Assembly: GCA_016297775.1 (NCBI GenBank)
Contig: JAEDGA010000002.1
Coordinates: forward strand, 1 to 64,000
Length of the DNA: 64,000 bases
Reading direction: 5' to 3'
Source: Candidatus Methanomethylophilaceae archaeon
GTDB taxonomy: Archaea; Thermoplasmatota; Thermoplasmata; Methanomassiliicoccales; Methanomethylophilaceae
Below the pieces are notes generated by a model that saw only the letters and a program-made list of their open reading frames with translations, was not told the origin of the DNA and searched no databases. Made by a program: the position numbers and the translations under genes. Below are positions 53,705 to 61,472 of this stretch, piece after piece (within the stretch, counting starts at the first letter, position 1; the number at the start of each line of letters is the position of its first letter).

Positions 53705-54559
53705 ATGGATCAAATCGTTACGGTCGCCGCAGTCGTGCTTTCGGCCGCCGTATTGATATCCGCCGCCATGTCGGATTGGAGACGCCGCGAGATATCGGAC
53801 ATCCATTGGGGCGTGTTGTTCTGTGCAGGGATCGTCCTGTTCTCGTACCGCCTGTTCACGGAGGGTTCCGAACCCATAGCGTACCTCATGCCGCTGTCCA
53901 TGGCCCTGATGGGATATGACTGCACCTTCGACAGAGAATCATCCGGATCGTATGATCTTGCGATATACATCCTCATCGCCGTGACGTCCGTCGTTCCGTT
54001 CGTGATCGTCGGAGGGGAAACCGCCTCCGTGTATGCGTCCATCCCTGTGACCTATGCATGCATGAACGTCCTCTATATGCTGGGCATAGTCAACGGAGGT
54101 GCGGATGCCAAGGCGATAATTGCCATATCCATGGTGTTCCCCGAATATCCGACCCTATTCGATCTGCCCCTGATACCCGTACCGGATGCCATATCCGCGA
54201 GACTATTCACCCCCGCATTCACGATATTCTTCCTTGCGTTGGTACTCAGTCTTCTGTGTCCGGTGGTATGTGCGATAAGGAACATCATGTGGGGAAGGTT
54301 CGTCGTACCGCAGATGTTCATGGGAACGGTGATGGACATAGAGAGGGCGAAGCGTTCCTTCGTCTGGCCGTTGGAGCATGTGTCCGACGGGGAAGTGGTC
54401 CTCGGCAGTTCCGCCGTGACCGCGGACGGTGTGTTGGACGAGTTGGAATCGATGGGAAGGAAGGAGATCTGGGTCACTCCGATGATACCGTTCGTGGTAC
54501 CGATCGCGGCGGCATTTCTAATAACGATGGTCCTGGGAAGCCCGTTCCTCATCTTATGA
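53705..54559 (+). CDS. A24 family prepilin/preflagellin peptidase
   Basis: 284 residues, mostly membrane-embedded. The two catalytic aspartates of GxGD peptidases appear in SDWRRREISD (near residue 23) and GGADAKA (near residue 138). It cleaves class III signal peptides of archaellins or pilins. A C-terminal soluble stretch (about 210-260) is followed by a last hydrophobic segment. TATA-like CTTTTAAA lies about 27 bases before the start. No pilin genes are adjacent. Confidence 0.82.
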   Translation: MDQIVTVAAVVLSAAVLISAAMSDWRRREISDIHWGVLFCAGIVLFSYRLFTEGSEPIAYLMPLSMALMGYDCTFDRESSGSYDLAIYILIAVTSVVPFVIVGGETASVYASIPVTYACMNVLYMLGIVNGGADAKAIIAISMVFPEYPTLFDLPLIPVPDAISARLFTPAFTIFFLALVLSLLCPVVCAIRNIMWGRFVVPQMFMGTVMDIERAKRSFVWPLEHVSDGEVVLGSSAVTADGVLDELESMGRKEIWVTPMIPFVVPIAAAFLITMVLGSPFLIL

Positions 54560-55565
54560 TGGCGATCCTGCTGCCGCATGCGGAACATCTGTCCCCGTCC
54601 AGACCCGATATCTCCACGTGATACCCGATCCTTTCGATCACGGGTTTCCCGCAGCCGGGACAGAATGTGTCGCTGCCCTCGTCGGACATTATGTTACCGA
54701 TGTAGACATAACGGAGACCAGCATCCTTGGCGATGTTCCTGGCGCGTATCAGAGTGTCCTCCGGGGTCCATGGAACGTCGGTCATCTCGTTGTCCGGATG
54801 GAACCTGGTGAAATGCAGCGGGACATCGGGTGAAAGGTTATTGACGACCCATTCCGACAATGCGCGTATGCCGTCCTCCCCGTCGTTGTAATCCGGGATC
54901 ACCAGGTATGTGATCTCCAGATGCTTTCCGCTCTCGAAAATGGTTCTGACCGAATCGAGGACATCCTTCAGGCGTCCGCCGCAGATGTTCTCGTAGAACT
55001 CCTCGTCGAATCCTTTGATATCGATGTTGAATGCGTCCGCGATCCCGCAAAGATCCTTCAGGGGCGCTTCGTTCAGCATCCCGTTGGATACCATCAGGTA
55101 CTTCAGATCCGGAGCATGTTCGGCGACATCCATGATGTATTCGTACCATATCCCGGGCTCATTGTATGTGAACGCGATGAAATCCGAGTCCTCCCAACGG
55201 CACATGGATACGATCTCCTCCGGAGACTTGTACGTGGTCCTCTTCTTTCCGGAGAACGATTGCGAAAGGGCATAGTTCTGACAATGCCTGCAGGAAAGGT
55301 TGCACCCTATGCTACCGATAGAGAACACCCTCTCCTTCGGATGATAGTTGTAGAACGGTTTCTTCTCCATGGGATCCATGGCGATGCAGGATATCCTCCC
55401 GTACGTGTTGGCGGTCAGTATGCCGTTTTCCACACGGCGCGCACCGCAGAATCCGGTCTGACCGTCATGCAGACGGCAGTATCTGGGACACAGGTCGCAG
55501 ACGATTCCGTCACCTTCACGGTGCCAGTACTTGGCCTCTATGGTCACGGGGTTAATAGCTGCCAT
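54549..55565 (-). CDS. amrS: AmmeMemoRadiSam system radical SAM enzyme
   Basis: 338 residues. Radical SAM cluster motif CNLSCRHC near residue 88, preceded by an extra cysteine motif CDLCPRYC at about 21-28, and a C-terminal zinc-ribbon CPGC ... CSACG. This AmrS form normally accompanies AmrA (AMMECR1) and AmrB (Memo); neither is visible here. Reaction unknown. Its start overlaps the end of thiL. Confidence 0.85.
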   Translation of the reverse strand: MAAINPVTIEAKYWHREGDGIVCDLCPRYCRLHDGQTGFCGARRVENGILTANTYGRISCIAMDPMEKKPFYNYHPKERVFSIGSIGCNLSCRHCQNYALSQSFSGKKRTTYKSPEEIVSMCRWEDSDFIAFTYNEPGIWYEYIMDVAEHAPDLKYLMVSNGMLNEAPLKDLCGIADAFNIDIKGFDEEFYENICGGRLKDVLDSVRTIFESGKHLEITYLVIPDYNDGEDGIRALSEWVVNNLSPDVPLHFTRFHPDNEMTDVPWTPEDTLIRARNIAKDAGLRYVYIGNIMSDEGSDTFCPGCGKPVIERIGYHVEISGLDGDRCSACGSRIAIIR

Positions 55566-56490
55566 TGGCGATCTCCTCGTACTTCCCGTCCCTGTGAAGG
55601 ACCACATCCCTCTCTGTGACCAATCCGATCATGCTGAACTCCACACCTGTATCGTACAGAGCCTCGGCATCCTTGCGGTCGAAGGTGAACAGTAGCTCGT
55701 ACTCCCCGCCCCACCCGATGGTGATCTCGCGATCCCCTATACCCAGACGTCCGCAGACATCGTCCACGTGGGGACTTCTCGGAAGGAGGTCCCATTCGAT
55801 GATCGCTCCGCATCCGTTCATGGAGCAGATGGTGTTGACCGCGGTGGCGAGCCCGTCCGAGAGATCGATGCAGGACGTCACCATACCGGTGGATGACAGT
55901 ATCTTGCCCTCCTCGATACGGGGTATGGGTGCGCACAGTGCCGATATGGCATCCGGAATGTCGAACCCGTTAGCGAGTGCCAGGAACCCTGCGGCCGCCG
56001 CTCCGAGATCCCCCGTGACCGCGATCACGTCGCCCGGGGATGCCCCCTTGCGGGTCATCGGCCTCCTGCCCTCCATCACGCCCAACGCCGTCACCGCCAC
56101 GGTGCCGTTCCCGGGTTTCGTGTCCCCGCCCAGTATGTGGCATCCGCAGAATTCAGCGCATTCGTCCATGCCGGTCATGATGGTGCAAACGTCCGAGGTA
56201 TCCATCTCCTTCGGAAGTGCCAGTGCAGATACGATACCGATGGGTGTGGCCCCCATGGCGGCGAGATCGCTCATATTGACTGCAGCAGACATCCATCCGA
56301 ACTGCTCGAAGGTCATACCTTCCGGCTTATGTCTCTCGAAGGTCACGGAATCGGTGCATACGACGAGATCCCCTCTCCCGACGGGTATCACTGCCGCATC
56401 GTCATCGGTATCGCAGGGCGCTTTGCGTATGCATCCGCGGATCATGGATATCATATCCCTCTCATCCGTATCTCCGAAAGAAGCCATCAT
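55552..56490 (-). CDS. thiL: Thiamine-monophosphate kinase
   Basis: 312 residues. Phosphorylates thiamine phosphate to the diphosphate cofactor. DDDAAVIPVG and VVCTDSVTFERH (metal and ATP binding), WMSAAVNMSDLAAMGA, VTGDLGAAAAG and DLSDGLATAVN are family motifs. ATG 56490 or 56487 both fit. Confidence 0.93.
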   Translation of the reverse strand: MMASFGDTDERDMISMIRGCIRKAPCDTDDDAAVIPVGRGDLVVCTDSVTFERHKPEGMTFEQFGWMSAAVNMSDLAAMGATPIGIVSALALPKEMDTSDVCTIMTGMDECAEFCGCHILGGDTKPGNGTVAVTALGVMEGRRPMTRKGASPGDVIAVTGDLGAAAAGFLALANGFDIPDAISALCAPIPRIEEGKILSSTGMVTSCIDLSDGLATAVNTICSMNGCGAIIEWDLLPRSPHVDDVCGRLGIGDREITIGWGGEYELLFTFDRKDAEALYDTGVEFSMIGLVTERDVVLHRDGKYEEIANGSY

Positions 56491-56606
56491 CCCGCCATGA
56501 TGGGTCGATGATAAAACAGTTACCATGTCCGCGCACCAATATGCGCGCGCATCCGCGCACGACAGAAAGCATAATTAAAAGGGTGACACATGCTCCATCG
56601 ATAGAG

Positions 56607-57848
56607 ATGCAGGTGAACATAAGGTACGGCAGGGACGGCGCACAGCCCGTCGAGATTCCGGAGAAGAACCTCATAGGGATCTACGCCCCCATGGATGTCG
56701 AATGCGGCAACGCCGAGGATGCGATCAAGGGATCCATAGATTCCCCGATCGGATATGACTCGCTCGAGAGCTTCCTCGAAGGCGGAGAGGACATCGTCTT
56801 CATCGTCAACGACGGTACCCGCCCGACACCGACCGCCAAGGTCCTGGATGCACTTTCCACAAGGATGGATCTCAGGAAGGCAAGATACCTCGTGGCCACC
56901 GGCACGCACAGGGACATGACCGAGGAGGAGTACAACTTCGTCTTCGGAAGCCACTATCAGGAGCTCAAGGACCGCATCGTCGTACACGACGCGAAGAAAT
57001 CCGAATGCGTCTACCTCGGCGACTCCAAGAACGGTACCCCCATGGAGGTCAACAAGGTGGCCGTGGATGCGGACAGACTGGTCATCATCACCAGCGTGGA
57101 ACCCCACTACTTCGCGGGATACACCGGCGGAAGGAAATCCTTCCTCCCCGGAGTCGCATCCTTCAAGACCGTGGAGGCGAACCACAAGCTTGCCATGAGC
57201 AGGGAGGCACAATCCCTGGTCCTCGACGGCAACCCCGTACATGAGGACATGATGGATGCCCTCGAGGTCATCAAGGGAAAGAAGATCTTCTCGATCCAGA
57301 TGGTACTCGACAGACACCAGAACGTCTACAGGGTCGCATCCGGTGATCTGAACAAGGCATTCGCACAGGCGGTCAGGTGGGCGGAGGAGGTCTTCATCGT
57401 GCCCATCCCCGAGAAGGCGGACATGGTCATCTCCGTTGCACCGTACCCGATGGACGTGGACCTCTATCAGTCGCAGAAGGCCCTCGACAACGGAAAATGG
57501 GCACTCAAGGACGGCGGAAGGATCCTCATGGTATCCAAATGCAGGGAAGGCATAGGACACCCCACCTTCCTCACGCAGCTGTCCTCATCCAAGGACCCCA
57601 AGCAGGTCCTCGAGAACATCAAGGCAGAATACAAACTGGGATATCACAAGGCCGCCAAGATGGCCGAGATCGCGGTTTGGGCAGACATCTGGGCGGTCAC
57701 CGACCTCGATCCCGAGGTAATATCGTCCGCGAACATCACCCCGTTCCCGTCCGTGGCGGATGCGGTGAAGAGGGAGCTCTCCGAGAACCCCGATGCCAGG
57801 ATCATCATCCTAACGGACGGAAGCGTCACAATACCGAGGCTGGAATAA
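56607..57848 (+). CDS. larA: LarA-family nickel-pincer racemase/epimerase
   Basis: 413 residues. LarA enzymes use the nickel-pincer nucleotide to racemise lactate or other 2-hydroxy acids. FIVNDGTRPTPT, ATGTHRDM, and EPHYFAGYTGGRKSFLPG (histidine and the lysine that anchors the pincer) are intact. larB/C/E for cofactor synthesis are not here. The next gene, an HdrD-like iron-sulfur protein, starts one base after the stop, suggesting a joint job in 2-hydroxy acid metabolism or electron transfer (inference). Confidence 0.85.
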   Translation: MQVNIRYGRDGAQPVEIPEKNLIGIYAPMDVECGNAEDAIKGSIDSPIGYDSLESFLEGGEDIVFIVNDGTRPTPTAKVLDALSTRMDLRKARYLVATGTHRDMTEEEYNFVFGSHYQELKDRIVVHDAKKSECVYLGDSKNGTPMEVNKVAVDADRLVIITSVEPHYFAGYTGGRKSFLPGVASFKTVEANHKLAMSREAQSLVLDGNPVHEDMMDALEVIKGKKIFSIQMVLDRHQNVYRVASGDLNKAFAQAVRWAEEVFIVPIPEKADMVISVAPYPMDVDLYQSQKALDNGKWALKDGGRILMVSKCREGIGHPTFLTQLSSSKDPKQVLENIKAEYKLGYHKAAKMAEIAVWADIWAVTDLDPEVISSANITPFPSVADAVKRELSENPDARIIILTDGSVTIPRLE

Positions 57849-58949
57849 ATGGTTGAATTTGAGGTATGTAATCTTGAGACCGTAAGGAATGCGGTCAACG
57901 TCTGTACCATGTGCGGATTCTGTAAGAGCGTATGTCCGTCCTTCAAGGCGATCGGATGGGACTCCGCCCTGTCCAGGGGACGTATCGTACTCACATACGG
58001 ACTCCTCAACGGGGAGATCCCCGCGGACGACTCCGTCGTGGAGAACATGTACACCTGCACCACATGTGCGGACTGCGAGAGGCGCTGCCCCTCCAAGGTG
58101 AAGATCGTGGACATCATCGAGCTCTGCCGTGCGGACCTCGTCAAGAACGGACACATCCTCCCCAAGCACAAGGCGATCTGCGAGAGCGTCCTGAAGTACA
58201 ACAACCCCTTCGGTGAGGAGAAATCCGTCGTCGAGACCCTCGGAATCGAACCCAAGAAGGCCAAGGTCGGATACTTCGCCGGATGCACCGCCACATACAG
58301 GAGCAAGAACACTTCCGCGGCCACCATCTCCATCCTCAGGAAGCTCGGTACGGATTTCACCACCGTGGACGAGATCTGCTGCGGTTCCGTCATGCAGAGG
58401 ATCGGATGGCCCGAGGAGGATATCGTCGCCATGATGAAGAAGAACGTCGATGCCATCAGCTCCCTCGGCGTGGAGACCCTCGTGCTCTCCTGTGCAGGAT
58501 GCTACAGGATGTTCAAGAAGGAATACCCCAAGCACCTCGGAGAGTTGCCTTTCGAGGTCCTCCACATCACCGAGTTCCTTGCAAAGCAGGAACTTAAGCT
58601 CAAGCCCATGGAGTGCACTGCGACATACCACGACCCCTGCCACCTGGGAAGGCACTGCGGAGTGTACGACGCACCCAGAGAGGTCATAGCGAAGATCCCC
58701 GGCATGCAGTTCAAGGAGATGGAATTCACCCGCAACCTCAGCCACTGCTGCGGAGGAGGCGGAGGTGTCAGATCCGCATACCCTGAGGAGTCCGAGAATA
58801 TCGCACGCACCAGGGTGGAAGAGGCGGAGTTCGCGGACTGCATCATCACCACCTGTCCGTTCTGCGTCAACAACCTCCTGCTCGGTCTCGGGGACCGCAA
58901 GGACAAGAGGGTGGTCGACCTGACCGAACTCGTGGACGAGCTGCTCTGA
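57849..58949 (+). CDS. hdrD: HdrD-like iron-sulfur protein (two ferredoxin clusters, two CCG domains)
   Basis: 366 residues. CTMCGFCKSVCP (near residue 19) and CTTCADCERRCP (near 70) bind two 4Fe-4S clusters. Two CCG domains follow: ICCGSVMQ ... LSCAGCY (near 192-225) and HDPCHLGRHCG ... HCCGGGGG ... TTCPFC (near 265-345), the pattern that in HdrB/HdrD holds the noncubane clusters splitting the heterodisulfide. Methanomassiliicoccales are known to have HdrD without the membrane partner HdrE; none is adjacent here. A glycolate/lactate oxidase-type subunit is the alternative, given larA upstream. Confidence 0.82.
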   Translation: MVEFEVCNLETVRNAVNVCTMCGFCKSVCPSFKAIGWDSALSRGRIVLTYGLLNGEIPADDSVVENMYTCTTCADCERRCPSKVKIVDIIELCRADLVKNGHILPKHKAICESVLKYNNPFGEEKSVVETLGIEPKKAKVGYFAGCTATYRSKNTSAATISILRKLGTDFTTVDEICCGSVMQRIGWPEEDIVAMMKKNVDAISSLGVETLVLSCAGCYRMFKKEYPKHLGELPFEVLHITEFLAKQELKLKPMECTATYHDPCHLGRHCGVYDAPREVIAKIPGMQFKEMEFTRNLSHCCGGGGGVRSAYPEESENIARTRVEEAEFADCIITTCPFCVNNLLLGLGDRKDKRVVDLTELVDELL

Positions 58950-59758
58950 TGAGACCTTTTAAGATCGGAGGGCGCACGTTCGATTCCCCTGTGATAATGG
59001 GGATCCTGAACGTCACCCCCGATTCTTTCTCCGACGGCGGGTTGCACTACGAACCGTCGGAGGCCGTGAGGTATGCGCTGGAGATGGAGGGCTCCGGAGC
59101 GTCGATAATCGATATCGGTGCTGAATCCACACGTCCCGGATTCACCCCCATATCCGCAAAGGAGGAGATCTCGCGCCTCCTGCCTGTGATACGCGGGATA
59201 CGCGATTCTTCCGACGTGTTGATCTCGGTGGATACCATGAAGGCGGAGGTGGCCGAAACGGCCATATCCGCGGGTGCCGACATAATCAACGATGTGAACG
59301 CTTTCCGCGGGGACGGTATGCTGGAATGTCTGGCGGACACCGGTGCGTACGCCATCATCATGCACTGCCCCGGAGACATACACACGGTACACCAGCGCGA
59401 TATGTCCGGCGACGTATTGCCACAGATCGCCGGATATCTGAAGGAGAGGACGGAAGCCGCGTTGGACGCGGGCGTGGACCGTCACGACATCATGATCGAT
59501 CCTGGTGTGGGATTCGGCAAGACCATGGAACAGAACGAATCCATCGTCATGAGACTCGATGAGCTTGACATCGGGTACCCGATACTCATGGCACTGTCCA
59601 GAAAACGTGTCCTGGCACGTATGTACCCGATGATGGACAGGGACGAGGCCACCATACTGGCGACCATGGAATCCGTACGGAGGGGTGCATCCGCCGTACG
59701 TGTGCACAACGTTGGCATGATGGCATCCGCCATCAGAGAATATACCGGTAGACTATGA
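58949..59758 (+). CDS. folP: Dihydropteroate synthase
   Basis: 269 residues. IMGILNVTPDSFSDGG and IDIGAESTRPG are the two diagnostic DHPS signatures, with NDVNAF and DPGVGFGKT later. In methanogens the product feeds folate or methanopterin-type pterins. Its ATG shares a base with the HdrD-like stop. Its 3' end overlaps the convergent DUF2116 gene by 26 bases. Confidence 0.95.
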   Translation: MRPFKIGGRTFDSPVIMGILNVTPDSFSDGGLHYEPSEAVRYALEMEGSGASIIDIGAESTRPGFTPISAKEEISRLLPVIRGIRDSSDVLISVDTMKAEVAETAISAGADIINDVNAFRGDGMLECLADTGAYAIIMHCPGDIHTVHQRDMSGDVLPQIAGYLKERTEAALDAGVDRHDIMIDPGVGFGKTMEQNESIVMRLDELDIGYPILMALSRKRVLARMYPMMDRDEATILATMESVRRGASAVRVHNVGMMASAIREYTGRL

Positions 59759-59927
59759 ACACCAACGCGATCGCTACCGTGGCGTAGAATGCCAGGTCCC
59801 TGATCGATGTACGTCTGTCCTCGATGCGCTTGTTCTCCCTGCACTCCTCGTTGCAGAACTCCTCGCCGAATCTGACGGGATCGCCACAGTATGCACAGTG
59901 CGAATGCTCGGGCAGTCTCAAAGCCAT
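59733..59927 (-). CDS. DUF2116-type small membrane zinc-ribbon protein
   Basis: 64 residues. CAYCGDPVRFGEEFCNEEC (about 11-29) is a C-x2-C ... C-x3-C zinc knuckle, followed by a basic linker and one C-terminal hydrophobic segment (LAFYATVAIALVFIVYRYIL in part), so it is tail-anchored with the zinc part facing the cytosol. GAGG lies just before the ATG. Divergently arranged next to the conjugation operon; any link to it is speculation. Confidence 0.8.
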   Translation of the reverse strand: MALRLPEHSHCAYCGDPVRFGEEFCNEECRENKRIEDRRTSIRDLAFYATVAIALVFIVYRYIL

Positions 59928-59977
59928 ATCCTCGCTTATACAATGGGATTATTAGTGCCTATCTGCTTAGAACATGC

Positions 59978-60754
59978 ATGGACACCGTATCCGCCGGGTT
60001 CGAGGATAAGGACAGATTCGACAGACAGAGGCGCATCCAATGGATGGACATGAATCGCATAATGTCATCCAAGATCCTCGTCGCAGGAGCCGGAGCGTTG
60101 GGGAACGAGGCTGTCAAGGATCTCGTCCTGTCCGGATTCAGAAGCATAACCATAGTCGATATGGACGACATAGTGACATCCAATCTGAGCAGATGCGTGT
60201 TCTTCAGAGATTCTGATGTGAAGAGAGGTATGAAAGCGGAAATCGTCGCGGAACGCGCATCGTCCCTGGCACCGGATGTGGACATCACCCCGATCGTAGG
60301 GAGGATACAGGACACGGATGTGTCCGGATTCGACGTGATACTGGGATGTCTGGACAACATCGCGGCGAGATTGGACCTCAATGCGGCAGCCTGTTATCAC
60401 GGGACACCGTACGTGGACGGTGCGACCGACGGGATGAGAGGGAAGGTCCAGGTAGTGCTTCCCGGTACCGCCTGTCTCCAATGTACCGCCAACAGGACGC
60501 ACGTACGCACGATGGATATGAGGCATACATGCACCGGGAACTCGATGTACGTACCCCACGTGGCATCCGATGTCACAACCACGGCGGTCGTTGCCGCCAT
60601 GCAGGTACGGGAGGCTATGAAGATAGCATCCGGCAGGAGCGACCTGTGCATATCGAACGTTTCATATTACGATGGGACGATATGTGATATGTTCACCGCA
60701 GAGGCGGATATCGATCCGCTCTGTCCGAACCATTACGGAGAGGAATCCCGATGA
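59978..60754 (+). CDS. E1-like ubiquitin-activating enzyme homologue
   Basis: 258 residues, ThiF/UBA adenylation fold. Seen: DRQRRI near residue 15, nucleotide loop G37-A-G39-A-L-G42, the DMDDI acidic strand end (61-65), NLSR with candidate arginine finger R72, KAEIV with K86, CLDN with D126. Zinc pair C166-x2-C169 is completed by C249-x2-H252. Between them C185 in HTCTGNS sits where eukaryotic E1 enzymes such as Uba3 carry the catalytic cysteine (PMCTIA), which MoeB/ThiF lack in that context. Predicted reaction: ATP-dependent adenylation of the Ubl C-terminal glycine, thioester at C185, transfer to the E2. First gene of a four-gene overlapping operon; the Ubl start overlaps its stop (ATGA). 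Confidence 0.88.
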   Translation: MDTVSAGFEDKDRFDRQRRIQWMDMNRIMSSKILVAGAGALGNEAVKDLVLSGFRSITIVDMDDIVTSNLSRCVFFRDSDVKRGMKAEIVAERASSLAPDVDITPIVGRIQDTDVSGFDVILGCLDNIAARLDLNAAACYHGTPYVDGATDGMRGKVQVVLPGTACLQCTANRTHVRTMDMRHTCTGNSMYVPHVASDVTTTAVVAAMQVREAMKIASGRSDLCISNVSYYDGTICDMFTAEADIDPLCPNHYGEESR

Positions 60755-61017
60755 CCATCAGACTCACGATAAAGAATCTGGCGAACGGCACCACCCTCAG
60801 GATGGAGGCCGAACCCGACGAGACGATCAACGACATCATCGGCAGTGCAGGGGAGTATTGGAACCTGGACGCGGGCGCGTATGTCCTCAAGAAGGGGAAG
60901 AAACTCCTGTCCGGAAGGACCAGGGTGTCGGATTCCGGACTCCTGAACGACGATATCCTCGAGATGATCCCCGATCCGGAAGGCGGTTGCCGATGGGGCT
61001 CCCTCCGCAGGTACTGA
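60751..61017 (+). CDS. Ubiquitin-like beta-grasp protein precursor with Gly-Gly and C-terminal tail
   Basis: 88 residues. Alternating strand pattern IRLTIKNL (2-9) and TTLRMEAEP (14-22), a helix at ETINDIIGSAGEYW (24-37), then YVLKKGKKL, GLLNDDILEMI, giving a ubiquitin-like beta-grasp fold. It ends GG at 78-79 followed by nine residues, CRWGSLRRY, so it must be trimmed to expose the glycine, as eukaryotic ubiquitin precursors are. The JAMM protease three genes on is the obvious candidate. The E1 gene overlaps its start and the E2 gene overlaps its tail by 25 bases. Confidence 0.85.
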   Translation: MTIRLTIKNLANGTTLRMEAEPDETINDIIGSAGEYWNLDAGAYVLKKGKKLLSGRTRVSDSGLLNDDILEMIPDPEGGCRWGSLRRY

Positions 61018-61472
61018 AGAGAAGGATTGCGACCGAACTCAGAGATTGCAGCAGATATCTGGGTTCGGATTTCAAATTCGATCCGGACAAGGCAGAATTC
61101 CCGATACGCATAGACATGCACCTGAGCAAGGTCGTCGGATACGAAGCTCCCGACAGACCAATCACCGAACATGATTTCTACATAATACTGAGCTCGGAGT
61201 ACGGTATCCAGAGACCGGAGGTCAGATGGAAGTCCAGGATCTTCCATCCGAACATCATGGATCCCTCCGATGGAGGATACGTATGCACCAAGATGCTGGA
61301 CAAGTGGGATTTCTCCACCCCGCTGCTGACCTTCCTTAAGGGCGTGGAGATACTTGTTAGCGAACCGAATCCCATGAACCCGTTCGGTACTGACTCCTGC
61401 ATGGAGGCCGCCAGGTACTTCGCGGACGATGCTCCGAAGTTCGATGCACAAATCCGTTACGGAGACAGTTGA
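60993..61472 (+). CDS. E2-like ubiquitin-conjugating enzyme homologue
   Basis: 159 residues, the size of a minimal UBC fold. The N-terminal helix KRRIATELRDCSRY and the strand stretch FYIILSSEYGIQRPEVRW lead to FHPN (HPN at 85-87), then candidate catalytic cysteine C98 in GGYVCTKML, W105, and PNPMNP (125-130), reproducing the order of E2 enzymes (YP..P, HPN, VCL, W, PN...P). The HPN-to-cysteine distance is 11 residues, slightly longer than usual. It would accept the Ubl as a thioester from the E1. Start ATG 60993 lies within the last codons of the Ubl gene; the longer frame upstream is a shadow. Confidence 0.88.
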   Translation: MGLPPQVLKRRIATELRDCSRYLGSDFKFDPDKAEFPIRIDMHLSKVVGYEAPDRPITEHDFYIILSSEYGIQRPEVRWKSRIFHPNIMDPSDGGYVCTKMLDKWDFSTPLLTFLKGVEILVSEPNPMNPFGTDSCMEAARYFADDAPKFDAQIRYGDS

